A program made the position numbers and the translations under genes. Positions 16,147-23,969 of a DNA stretch of 64,000 nt are shown here, piece by piece. The stretch is from JAJPHF01 sp035293805 (GTDB lineage: Bacteria > Chloroflexota > UBA6077 > JAJPHF01): the NCBI GenBank assembly GCA_035293805.1, contig DATGMD010000063.1, positions 6,797 through 70,796 on the forward strand, in the 5' to 3' direction. The notes beneath the pieces were generated by a model that did no database searches, was not told the DNA's origin, and saw nothing but the letters and a program-made list of their open reading frames with translations. Position 1 is the stretch's first letter. Every line of letters starts with the position of its first letter.

Positions 16147-16702
16147 TCCCCTGCCACCGCTGGAACAGGTTCTTCTCCAGCCCGAACTGGTCCAGCGCCT
16201 TCTGCACGGTCTGGTTGACGATGTCGTCCACCGTCTTGGGCAAATGGTAGAACGACGGCATCGGCGGCAGGATCACGCCGCCGGCCTCCGTCACTTCCAG
16301 CATCAGCCGCAGGTGGTTCCGGTTCAGCGGCGTCTCGCGCACGATCAGCACCAGCTTGCGGCGCTCCTTCAGCTGCACGTCCGCCGCACGGCTGAGCAGG
16401 TTGTCGTTGTAGGAGTTGGCCACCGACGAGAGCGTCTTGATCGAGCACGGAGCGACGATCATCCCCGCCACCGGGTACGAGCCGCTGGAGATGGCCGCGC
16501 CCACGTCGCGATGGTCGTAGACCACGGTCGCGAGCGACAGCACCTCCGACACCGAGCGGCCCGTCTCGTACTCGATGGTCCGCTTCGCCGCATCGCTGAC
16601 GACGGCGTGCGTCTCCAGGTCGGGATGGCCGTGCAAGACTTCCAGCAGGCGCACGCCGTAGATGGCGCCCGTGCTGCCCGAGATGCCGACGACGAGTCTC
16701 AC
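16139..16702 (-). CDS. ubiX: UbiX-family flavin prenyltransferase
   Basis: About 187 residues from GTG 16702 (GCGAGG upstream), matching the usual ~190; an ATG at 16774 would add 24 low-complexity residues. Family motifs: LVVGISGSTGAIYGVRLLE, the conserved GMIVAPCSIKTLSSVANSYNDNLLSRAADV and RETPLNRNHLRLMLEVTEAGGVILPPMPSFYH. The enzyme attaches a dimethylallyl group to FMN to make prenyl-FMN for UbiD enzymes. It is encoded between the CoA-transferases and the benzoate-CoA ligase, in the same directon as two UbiDs. Confidence 0.95.
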   Translation of the reverse strand: MRLVVGISGSTGAIYGVRLLEVLHGHPDLETHAVVSDAAKRTIEYETGRSVSEVLSLATVVYDHRDVGAAISSGSYPVAGMIVAPCSIKTLSSVANSYNDNLLSRAADVQLKERRKLVLIVRETPLNRNHLRLMLEVTEAGGVILPPMPSFYHLPKTVDDIVNQTVQKALDQFGLEKNLFQRWQGMD

Positions 16703-16799
16703 CGTTGATGCCTCGCCCTCACCCCGCGCCCGGGCGCGGCGGTCGCCTGGTGGTGCGCCCACGTCACTTGACACATTAAATCAGGCGCCCGCTGGGCCG

Positions 16800-17288
16800 T
16801 CAAGAACAATTCGGGAGGAATTCGGCCCACGCCGCACACAGCCAGCGGATCGGGCCGTCCTTCAGCGCGCCCAGCGACAGCCGCGCCGGCACCGCGCCGG
16901 CGTCGAGCCCCACGTACACGCTCACCCGTGCCCGCCCCGCCGCCGCCAGCGCGGCCCCGATCACGTCGGCCGGCAGCGCCCGAATCTCGTCGGGCGGCGG
17001 CGGCTCGACGAGGTCCGGTCGCAACAGCACTCGCCCAACTGGCGCTGTCAGCGGGTGCGCGTCCAACGTATGGAACGGATCGAACCCGGCGGGCAGCGGC
17101 GCGTCGAGCGCGACGACGTACCAGGTCTTCTCGAAGCCCGGCCCCTCCAGCCCGAGAAACGGCCCCGGCACCGTGCCCTCCACGCGCCCGTCGAGCACCG
17201 GCCAGCCCCCCGCCGGCCGCGGCCCGCCGCGCGCCCCATCCGGCGCCCCCAGCGCCAGCCGCACCCGCTTGCCGCTCGCGTTAGTCAT
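16800..17288 (-). CDS. hypothetical protein in the UbiD/CoA-transferase cluster
   Basis: About 162 residues. Visible blocks are KRVRLALGAPDGARGG, GPFLGLEGPGFEKTWYVVALD, FDPFHTLDAHPLTAPVGRVLLRPDL and a C-terminal AAAGRARVSVYVGLDAGAV. No membrane segment, no recognised family. It sits between CoA-transferase 1 and ubiX on the same strand and could be a small accessory subunit. Two nearby ATGs (17297, 17288) are possible starts. Confidence 0.55.
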   Translation of the reverse strand: MTNASGKRVRLALGAPDGARGGPRPAGGWPVLDGRVEGTVPGPFLGLEGPGFEKTWYVVALDAPLPAGFDPFHTLDAHPLTAPVGRVLLRPDLVEPPPPDEIRALPADVIGAALAAAGRARVSVYVGLDAGAVPARLSLGALKDGPIRWLCAAWAEFLPNCS

Positions 17289-17333
17289 GGCGACCATCGC
17301 CGGGCACCGCCGCGTAGCATGAACGCCCCGCCC

Positions 17334-18551
17334 CTAGTAGATGACCTTGCGCTCCACCAGCGCCTCGTACTCGGCCTCGGATAGGCCGAGTAGCTCGCAG
17401 AAGACGTAGTGGTTGTGCTCGCCGAGGCAGGGGCTCGGGCGGGCGAAGTCGGCAGGCGTTGCGGAGAATACGAAGCCGCTGTCCTCGTAGTGGAAGTCCC
17501 CCAGCGCGGCGTGCGGCACGGCGTGCCAGTAGCCGCGGTACTGGAGCTGCGGGTCGCTGTACAGGTCCGCCATCGTGTTCACGACCGCCGCCGGCACGCC
17601 CGCCGCCTGGAGCGTCTCCATCACGTCCTGGGGCGTGCGCTGGCGCGTCCACTCGCTAAGCCGCGCCTCGATCTCCGCCTCGTGCGCCTTGCGTCCCAGG
17701 ATCGTGTCATACCGCGGGTCGGCGGCCCAGGCGGGCTCGCCGAGCGCACGCCGCAGCGCCGCCCAGTCCGCGTCGTTCCGCACGCTGATCGTACACCAGG
17801 CGTCCTCGCCCTGGCAGGGGAACGCTCCCTGCGGCGTCGCGCGCTCCGAGCGGTTGCCCGTGCGGTCCGCCAGGTGGCCGTTCGCGCTGTAGTCCAGCAG
17901 CGTGCTCGCCACGAACTGCAGCCCGTTCTCGTACTGCGAGTTGTCGATGTGCTGGCCCTCGCCGGTCCGCCGCCGGTGGTCCAGCGCGGCCATCACCGCG
18001 ATCAGCCCGAAGCCCGCGCCCACGAAGTCGATGTACGGACCGTAGTTCAGCAGGGGCATCTCGCCGCCGTAGCCCGTGAGGTGCGTGAAGCCGCCGAGCG
18101 ACGACAGCATCGAGCCGAAGCCGGGGTGCCGCGCGTTCGGCCCCGTCGCGCCCATGTTGCATGAGCTGAGCATGATGATGTCGGCCTTCACCGCCCGCAG
18201 CGCCTCGTAGCCCAGCCCTAGCCGGTCGATCGTGCCCGGCGTCATGTTCTCCACGACCACGTCGGCGCGCGCCACCAGCCGCTTGGCGAGGTCGGTCCCC
18301 TCCGGCGATTTGAGGTTCAGCGTGACGCCCAGCTTGCCGTCGTTGAACACCGCGAAGCAGCCCGAGCGGTCCAGCCCCGGCTCCCCGTTCGCGAACGGCG
18401 GGTAGTGCGTGCGGAAACCGTCCAGGCTGGCGTGCGACTCGACGCGGATCACCTCCGCGCCGTAGTTCGCCATGTGCTTGCTCACCACCGGCCCGGCGGC
18501 GAACACCGCGAACTCGACCACCCGTATGCCGTCCAGCGCCCCTCTAGCCAT
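17334..18551 (-). CDS. type III CoA-transferase (CaiB/BaiF/Frc family), catalytic Asp present
   Basis: 405 residues. The N-terminus GIRVVEFAVFAAGPVVSKHMANYGAEVIRVE is the family Rossmann start; GVTLNLKSPEG, NMTPGTIDRLGLGYEAL and TGEGQHIDNSQYEN follow. Asp175 in GPYIDFVGAG aligns with the nucleophilic Asp169 of formyl-CoA transferase. It moves CoA between acids without ATP. The start ATG is inside a CTGATGGCT repeat. It is adjacent to a second, divergent CoA-transferase, suggesting a hetero-oligomer or two consecutive activations of aromatic acids. Confidence 0.93.
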   Translation of the reverse strand: MARGALDGIRVVEFAVFAAGPVVSKHMANYGAEVIRVESHASLDGFRTHYPPFANGEPGLDRSGCFAVFNDGKLGVTLNLKSPEGTDLAKRLVARADVVVENMTPGTIDRLGLGYEALRAVKADIIMLSSCNMGATGPNARHPGFGSMLSSLGGFTHLTGYGGEMPLLNYGPYIDFVGAGFGLIAVMAALDHRRRTGEGQHIDNSQYENGLQFVASTLLDYSANGHLADRTGNRSERATPQGAFPCQGEDAWCTISVRNDADWAALRRALGEPAWAADPRYDTILGRKAHEAEIEARLSEWTRQRTPQDVMETLQAAGVPAAVVNTMADLYSDPQLQYRGYWHAVPHAALGDFHYEDSGFVFSATPADFARPSPCLGEHNHYVFCELLGLSEAEYEALVERKVIY

Positions 18552-18690
18552 CAGCCGCCAGCTTTCAGCCGTCAGCTATCAGCCATCAGCAGCACGGAAT
18601 TCGCTACGCGCACGGCCGCCGCGCTCGCCCCACGGCGATTGCCTCCCTGCCAGCGCAAGCTGACTGCTGATAGCCGATCGCTGAGAGCTA
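18549..18690. repeat. CTGATGGCTGA-type repeats (copy 4, double)
   Basis: A run of CAGCCATCAG, CAGCCGTCAG and CAGCTATCAG units at 18549-18590 and a second block at 18659-18687 (TGACTGCTGATAGCCGATC) flank ~65 bp of other sequence. The block spans the whole gap between the two CoA-transferase genes and contains the start codon of the downstream one. Confidence 0.65.
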
Positions 18691-19950
18691 AATCACGTTC
18701 GCCGCCTTCAGGCGGCCGAGGTCGTCCAGGCTGAGCCCCAGCTCCCCCTGATAGATCTCGACGTTGTGCTCCCCGATCTCGGGCGCGCGCCGCCACAGCG
18801 CGCAGGTGCCCGCGCCGAAGCGCGCGAATGGCCCCGGGTAGCGCAGCGTCGTCCCCAGCTCGGGATGCGGCAGGTCCACCCAGAAGCCGCGTGCCGTCAG
18901 GTGCGGGTCCGCCAGGTGGTCCGCCGCCGTTGCCACCGGGTAGCCGAGCATGCCGCGCTCGATCACCCCGCGGTAGTACTCGGCCTTTGTCAGCTGCCGG
19001 AACAGCTCGGCCGCCGGCCCCTCGATGGCGTCGATCTCCTCCTGCGTGCTCACCGCCACGTTGAAGTGGTCCCAGTCCCAGTGCTTCAGCCGCTCGGTCG
19101 CCACGCCCTTCTCGTCCATCCACGCGACCAGTGCCCGCAGCGTGCGGATGCCCGCCGGCCCGCCGTAGATGATGAAGTTCACGTAACCATCGCGCACCGG
19201 CCAGATGGCCCGCATGCGCGCGCCCGTGATGCTGCGCCCCGTCATGAACTCGCCGCCCCGCCGCGGGTTCGTCCCCTCCACGTCCCAGAAGGTCGGCGCG
19301 TGCGCCAGGCTGGCGATGACGCTCGCCTGCGCCGACACGTCCACGTGCTGGCCCACGCCGTCGCGCTCCCGCGCCCAGTGAGCGATGAGCGTGCCCATCG
19401 CCGCGTGCATGCTCGCCCACATCGGCGCCTGGGGCACCGACACCCGCAGCGGCGGCCGCCCGGGCTGCCCCGTGACCCCCATAAAGCCGCCCAGCGCCAT
19501 TGCCTCCAGGTCCGTGCCCTGGTACGCGGCGTACGGCCCCTCGCTGCCGAACGGCGTGATCGAGGTCAGGATCACCCGGGGATTGACTTCCCGCAGCGCG
19601 CTGTAGTCGAGCCCGAGGGCCTGGAGCCGCCCCGGCTGGAACGACTCCAGCACGAAGTCCGCGCCCCCGACGAGCCGCAGGAACAGCGCCCGGCCCGTCG
19701 CGCACGCCAGGTCCAGCGTGATGCCGCGCTTGCTCGTGTTGTAGGCGAACCAGTAGAGGCTGCGCTCGGGGTCGGGCTGCTCGTGATAGTACGGCCCGAC
19801 CCCACGATCCGGGTCGCCGCCCGGTGGCTCGACCTTCACCACGTCCGCGCCCAGATCACCCAGGATCTTGCCGCACAGATAGCCCCAGCTATCCGTCAGG
19901 TCCAGCACCCGGTACGGCGCCAGCACGCCCTCAGAAACGCTTTCAGCCAT
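18688..19950 (-). CDS. type III CoA-transferase family protein lacking the catalytic Asp
   Basis: 420 residues with the family N-terminus (PYRVLDLTDSWGYLCGKILGDLGADVVKVE), GITLDLACATGR, GLDYSALREVNPRVILTSITPFG and VGQHVDVSAQAS. Where catalytic members have Asp, this protein has Gln-Ala-Pro (174-176). It may be a non-catalytic partner of the neighbouring CoA-transferase, as expected for two-subunit type III enzymes, or use different chemistry. Its ATG lies in a CTGATGGCTGA repeat. Confidence 0.88.
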   Translation of the reverse strand: MAESVSEGVLAPYRVLDLTDSWGYLCGKILGDLGADVVKVEPPGGDPDRGVGPYYHEQPDPERSLYWFAYNTSKRGITLDLACATGRALFLRLVGGADFVLESFQPGRLQALGLDYSALREVNPRVILTSITPFGSEGPYAAYQGTDLEAMALGGFMGVTGQPGRPPLRVSVPQAPMWASMHAAMGTLIAHWARERDGVGQHVDVSAQASVIASLAHAPTFWDVEGTNPRRGGEFMTGRSITGARMRAIWPVRDGYVNFIIYGGPAGIRTLRALVAWMDEKGVATERLKHWDWDHFNVAVSTQEEIDAIEGPAAELFRQLTKAEYYRGVIERGMLGYPVATAADHLADPHLTARGFWVDLPHPELGTTLRYPGPFARFGAGTCALWRRAPEIGEHNVEIYQGELGLSLDDLGRLKAANVI

Positions 19951-20028
19951 CAGCAGTCAGCGCTCAGCGATCAGCCGCCGGGGCCAGCAGGCCGCTGACC
20001 TCTGACGGCTGACCGCTGATGGCTCGCC
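19948..20028. repeat. CTGATGGCTGA-type repeat containing a start codon (copy 5)
   Basis: CAGCCATCAGCAGTCAGCG at 19945 and CTGACGGCTGACCGCTGATG near 20003 face each other across the gap between the UbiD stop and the CoA-transferase start. The ATG of the downstream gene is the repeat ATG. Confidence 0.65.
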
Positions 20029-20030
20029 TC

Positions 20031-21587
20031 CTACCGCCCCGTGCGCGCCAGGCTCTCGACCCAGCCGCGCATCTCCGCCTTCGCCTTCTCCAGGTCCTTC
20101 GGCCCGAACCACTTCGCCGGGTCCACGCGGTCCACCGGGTACACCGGCCGGTGGAAGTCCTGCTCGTACCCGAAGGGCATCGTCGCGTCGATCCCCATGC
20201 CGCCCTCGAAGCGCGTGTTCGACGCCGTCCACTCCTTGTCGCCCGCCGTCATGCGCTCGGCCGGCTGGAAGGTCTGGCCGATGCCGCCGGGAATCGGGTT
20301 CAGGATGTCCGTGTGGGGGTTCACGCGTGTCGTGAGCGCCCACATGATGTCGTCCATGCTGTAGATGTCGATGTCGGTGTCGCAGGCGATCGCCAGCCGC
20401 ATGCCCTGGCTGCACGCCAGGATCGCGCCCAGGAAGTTCCGCTGCCAGCCGTCCTCGATCTTGTTCCGCTTCTTCACCTGGATGATGCAGCCGCCCCAGT
20501 CCGTCATGCAGTACGGGATGTTCACGTCCTGGATGATGCCCGGCTGCAGCCGCTCGCACAGCTCGTAGATCGCCGCCTCGCGCACCGTCGTGTCGATGTT
20601 GCTGTCGTCGGCGGTATGCACGCCGAGCGGGAAGATGATCGGCTTCGTCGCCCGGCGCCGCATGGTGATCGCCGTGACGTGGAACGTCGGCGCCTTGTAC
20701 GCCTTGCCCATGTAGCCGGCCCATTCAGGGTGGAACCAGAACTTGCCCTGCTTGCCCTCGCGCTCGGCCTCCGCCGTCTCGTACCGCTTGTCGCGCGGGT
20801 ACAGGTGGCCCTCCAGCACGTACTCGCAGTCGGCCACCGCCCAGGCGTCCACCGTCTTCGCCTTCACCAGCCGGATCGGCGAGCCCTGCACCGCCCCCGC
20901 GGCCCCCAGCTCGTCCGCGCCGCGCGGCAGCACCACGTAGTCGAAGCCGCCGCCGGCGATCAGCGTGCAGGCGGGCGGCAGGCCGAAGCACATGGTCAGC
21001 GGGATCGGCTTCTCGTCGTTGTAGTGCTCGGTGATGATCTGCCACATGTGCGCGCCGGGCGCCGACTGGAAGGTGCCGACGTTGCCCCAGCGGAAGTTCA
21101 TGCGGTTGTAGCCGATGTGGCTCCCGCCGTGGAAGTACGGCCCCACCACCACGCTGTTGCCGCTGCCGATCGTTAGCTCGCTCTCCAGCGCGGTGTGGCG
21201 GATGGCCGTGATGTACTTGTTCACGTCCAGGTCGTCGGTGATGACCTCTTCCTGGCACGGCGCCTCGCTGGCGGAGATCTCTTGCGGCGCCAGCGGGTGG
21301 GTCAGCGCGTGCGCCAGCTTCCGCGTGCGGTCCTGCGGCCCGTCCCAGCCGAACATCTTCTCCAGCACGCCGTAGTTGGCGAACAGGTTCGTGATCACGC
21401 GCGCGTGCGGATACCCCTTCACGTTGTTGAAGAGCATCGGCAGCGAGCCGTCGAGCGCCTTCTGGATGCCGGTGATCTCCAGGTCGGGGTCCACCGGCAC
21501 GTCCGTCTCCAGCAGCAGGCCCTCCGAGCGGAGCCAGTCCACGGTCGCCGGCAGACTCGTGATGTCCTTGCGCGTGGCAATTGCCAT
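20031..21587 (-). CDS. UbiD-family (de)carboxylase, first gene of the aromatic cluster
   Basis: 518 residues. The N-terminal DGSLPMLFNNVKGYPHARVITNLFANYG and the middle SVVVGPYFHGGSHIGYNRMNFRWGNVGTFQ are followed by the signature ACDTDIDIYSMDDIMWALTTRVNP. This fits prenyl-FMN decarboxylases. It is divergent enough from the 11913 gene to have another substrate. The ATG has a strong AGGAGGAG site, and TATAAT stands at 21756-21761 on the same strand. The neighbouring CoA-transferases make an aroyl-CoA decarboxylase, like phthaloyl-CoA decarboxylase, an attractive but unproven role. Confidence 0.92.
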   Translation of the reverse strand: MAIATRKDITSLPATVDWLRSEGLLLETDVPVDPDLEITGIQKALDGSLPMLFNNVKGYPHARVITNLFANYGVLEKMFGWDGPQDRTRKLAHALTHPLAPQEISASEAPCQEEVITDDLDVNKYITAIRHTALESELTIGSGNSVVVGPYFHGGSHIGYNRMNFRWGNVGTFQSAPGAHMWQIITEHYNDEKPIPLTMCFGLPPACTLIAGGGFDYVVLPRGADELGAAGAVQGSPIRLVKAKTVDAWAVADCEYVLEGHLYPRDKRYETAEAEREGKQGKFWFHPEWAGYMGKAYKAPTFHVTAITMRRRATKPIIFPLGVHTADDSNIDTTVREAAIYELCERLQPGIIQDVNIPYCMTDWGGCIIQVKKRNKIEDGWQRNFLGAILACSQGMRLAIACDTDIDIYSMDDIMWALTTRVNPHTDILNPIPGGIGQTFQPAERMTAGDKEWTASNTRFEGGMGIDATMPFGYEQDFHRPVYPVDRVDPAKWFGPKDLEKAKAEMRGWVESLARTGR

Positions 21588-21755
21588 GAGCCTCTCCTCC
21601 TACTGGCGGGGCGCCCGCGCCGCGCCGCGGCTCCCGCTCGCCGCCGCGCCGTGGCCGTGCCGATAGGGCGGCGAGCATCGCTCCGGCCAGGTGGACGACG
21701 AGCCGCTGGTGCGGCCGGCAGGCAACCAGCGTCGTGTTCAGGGCTGGTTGCTGCA

Positions 21756-21761
21756 ATTATA
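21756..21761 (-). promoter_or_regulatory. -10-like TATAAT upstream of the ubiD/CoA-transferase directon
   Basis: A perfect TATAAT on the minus strand, about 170 bp upstream of the UbiD start and in an otherwise GC-rich gap. No good -35 is visible at 17 bp, as expected if the promoter is activator-dependent (LysR). Confidence 0.45.
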
Positions 21762-21804
21762 GTACCCAGGCGACGCCGATAGCAGGCCGGTCTGTTAGAC
21801 TCTG

Positions 21805-21823
21805 GTATCGGAATCCGCGATAC
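21805..21823. promoter_or_regulatory. candidate LysR operator (ATC-N9-GAT palindrome)
   Basis: GTATCG and CGATAC arms separated by 7 bases give TATCG...CGATA, which contains ATC-N9-GAT, a classical LysR-type box. It lies between the divergent LysR gene and the UbiD directon, about 45 bp from the TATAAT above and 52 bp from the LysR start. Confidence 0.55.
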
Positions 21824-21874
21824 TGCCTGCCGCTCGCCGCTCGCCCCCGGCGGGCGCCCCGTAGTGAGCGTGCT

Positions 21875-22810
21875 GTGCGACTCGCCGACCTCGCCACCTT
21901 TCGCGCCGTCATGCGCCAGGGCACTGCCACCAAGGCCGCCGTGGCGCTCGGCCTCTCCCAGGCTACCGTATCCGAGCGCCTCGCGGCCCTGGAGCGCGAG
22001 CTGGGCGGCGCCCTCTTCCGCCGCACCGGCCGCCGCCTGGAGCCGACCGCGATGGGCGCCGCGCTGCTGCCCTTCGCCGAGCGCCTCCTGAGCCTCGAGG
22101 AGGAGGCGCGCTCTCAGGCCCGCCAGGCGCTGGGCCGCGGCGCCCGGCTCGCCCTCGCCGCCACGCCCACCACCAGCACCTACCTCCTGCCGCCCCTCCT
22201 GCGTCAGCTCCACGAGCAGCACCCCCGGGCCGAGATGGCCGTCCGCGTCGCCCAGCCGCCCGAGGTCGCCCGGCTGGTGCTGGACCACCTGGCAGCGGTC
22301 GCCCTGAACACTGCCGCCCTCGTCGTCCCTGAGCTAGAGCAAGAGTATCTTTGCGCCGACCCGATCGTGCCGGTCGCGGCCCCGACGCTGCGCGCCCGCC
22401 TGCCCCAGCCGTTGCCGGTCGCCGCGCTGGGCGACGTGCCCCTCATCTCGACCGAGGCCAATACCGGCTACTGGCACCGCGTCGAGGACTACCTCGCCCG
22501 CCACGGCGTGCGGCCGCGGGTGGCGATGGACCTCGACTATATTGAGGTCGTGAAGCAGATGGTCTGGGCCGGCCTCGGCGTCAGCTTCGTCCCTCGCAGC
22601 GCGGTCGCCGACGACTTGCAGCGCGGCACCCTGGCCGAGCTGGCGATCACGCCCGCCCCGGCCCTCAGCCGGCCGATCTACCTTGTCTGGCGCCGCCGCC
22701 GCCCCCCGGAGGGGCTGGCTGCGGCCTTCGCGGCGGTCGCCCGCGCGGCCCTCGCCGATCCGCCGCCGGCGGACGCCGCGCCCCGCCCCGGCGCTCCGCC
22801 GCCGCCCTGA
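21875..22810 (+). CDS. LysR-type transcriptional regulator
   Basis: About 311 residues from GTG 21875; an in-frame ATG at 21734 would add 47 unlikely residues and cover the operator. The winged helix-turn-helix is clear: DLATFRAVMRQGTATKAAVALGLSQATVSERLAALERELGGALFRRTGR. The effector domain spans about residues 80-295 (TPTTSTYLLPPLLRQLHEQHP, YIEVVKQMVWAGLGVSFVPRSAV). It is divergent from the UbiD/CoA-transferase directon, so it probably senses an aromatic acid or intermediate and regulates that operon and itself. Confidence 0.92.
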   Translation: MRLADLATFRAVMRQGTATKAAVALGLSQATVSERLAALERELGGALFRRTGRRLEPTAMGAALLPFAERLLSLEEEARSQARQALGRGARLALAATPTTSTYLLPPLLRQLHEQHPRAEMAVRVAQPPEVARLVLDHLAAVALNTAALVVPELEQEYLCADPIVPVAAPTLRARLPQPLPVAALGDVPLISTEANTGYWHRVEDYLARHGVRPRVAMDLDYIEVVKQMVWAGLGVSFVPRSAVADDLQRGTLAELAITPAPALSRPIYLVWRRRRPPEGLAAAFAAVARAALADPPPADAAPRPGAPPPP

Positions 22811-22830
22811 CCGCGTCATACACAAAGGGC

Positions 22831-22859
22831 TTGCCGTGCCGGGTGCCCTCGCGTAGAAT
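22831..22859 (+). promoter_or_regulatory. sigma-70-type promoter for the ABC permease operon
   Basis: TTGCCG (22831-22836), a 17-bp spacer and TAGAAT (22854-22859), about 108 bp upstream of the permease ATG. Confidence 0.5.
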
Positions 22860-22966
22860 CTTGTCAATTCGCTGGCCGCGCCGCCTCGCGGCGTGCCGAG
22901 ACCACCGCGTTTCGACCGCGTCCACCCGACGCGACCCACCCGCGCCCGCCGAGACGGGGAGGAGAG

Positions 22967-23965
22967 ATGGCCGAACAGGTGATCGCGCGCAAGAATATGG
23001 GCCAGGGCCTGGGCGTGCTGCTCTTCGTCATGCTCGGAGGGCTCGTCCTGGGCGTCGTGCTCCAGATCATCCTCGGCTTGCTCATGGGCAGTATGGGCGC
23101 CGCGCTCTCGCGCAGTAACGTGATCGTCGGGCTCGTCTGGCCGGTGTGGGCCATCGTCGCCGTCGAGGCCATCTACGCCAAGATCCCCCCCTACCAGCGC
23201 ATCATGCCACTCAGCACCGCGCGCGCCATCGTCGGCTTCCTCGCGCTGATCTTCGTCTGGGAGATCGTCACCACCTACGTGTTCACGAACGCGCTGGTCA
23301 TCGTGCCGCTCAGCAAGATCTGGGCGGCCTTCATCAAGCTCGCCGCCAGCGGCGAACTGTGGAAGCACACCTCGGTCAGCCTGCAGGAAGCCGCGCTCGG
23401 CTACGTCTCGGCGGCCATCGTCGGGGTCGGCCTGGGCCTGCTGCTCGCCACGAACGCCCGCCTGCGCGACTATCTCGAGCCCTGGGTGTCGTTCCTCTAC
23501 GCCGTGCCGCTGGTCGCCATCGCGCCGCTGTTCATCGTGGCCTTCGGCATCGGCATCATGTCCAAGGTCGTGGTCATCTTCCTCGTCGCCGTGTTCATCA
23601 TCCTCGTGAACACCGAGGTGGGCGTCCTGAGCACCGACCCGCACCTTATCGAGGCGGCGCGCTCCTTCGGCGCGACGCGGCTGCAGATCTTCCGCAAGGT
23701 GCTCCTGCCCGCAGCGCTGCCCTTCATCATCGCGGGCCTGCGCCTGGGCGTCGCCCGCGCCCTGGTCGGCGTCGTCGTCGCCGAGCTGTTCGGCGCCAAG
23801 GCGGGGCTGGGCTTCCTCATCCTCGCCTCGGCCCAGGTCTTCGACACCGCCAGCCTGTTCGTCGGCGTCCTGGTGCTGGCGATCGGCGGCTACCTCGGCG
23901 TCGAGCTGCTCGCGCTCGTCGAGAAGCGCATGGCCCCCTGGCGCCACTTCGAGTTGAGGGACTAG
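22967..23965 (+). CDS. ABC transporter permease, NitT/TauT (SsuC/TauC) family
   Basis: 332 residues. The usual six-helix permease core (about residues 95-325) contains the EAA loop EAARSFGATRLQIFRKVLLPAALP. In front is an unusual extension of ~85 residues with two or three extra helices (LGVLLFVMLGGLVLGVVLQIILGLL). The following ATPase gene starts 4 bp after the stop. No binding-protein gene is adjacent. It probably imports an organic acid or sulfonate-like anion using one of the orphan binding proteins nearby. Confidence 0.92.
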   Translation: MAEQVIARKNMGQGLGVLLFVMLGGLVLGVVLQIILGLLMGSMGAALSRSNVIVGLVWPVWAIVAVEAIYAKIPPYQRIMPLSTARAIVGFLALIFVWEIVTTYVFTNALVIVPLSKIWAAFIKLAASGELWKHTSVSLQEAALGYVSAAIVGVGLGLLLATNARLRDYLEPWVSFLYAVPLVAIAPLFIVAFGIGIMSKVVVIFLVAVFIILVNTEVGVLSTDPHLIEAARSFGATRLQIFRKVLLPAALPFIIAGLRLGVARALVGVVVAELFGAKAGLGFLILASAQVFDTASLFVGVLVLAIGGYLGVELLALVEKRMAPWRHFELRD

Positions 23966-23969
23966 TGGG

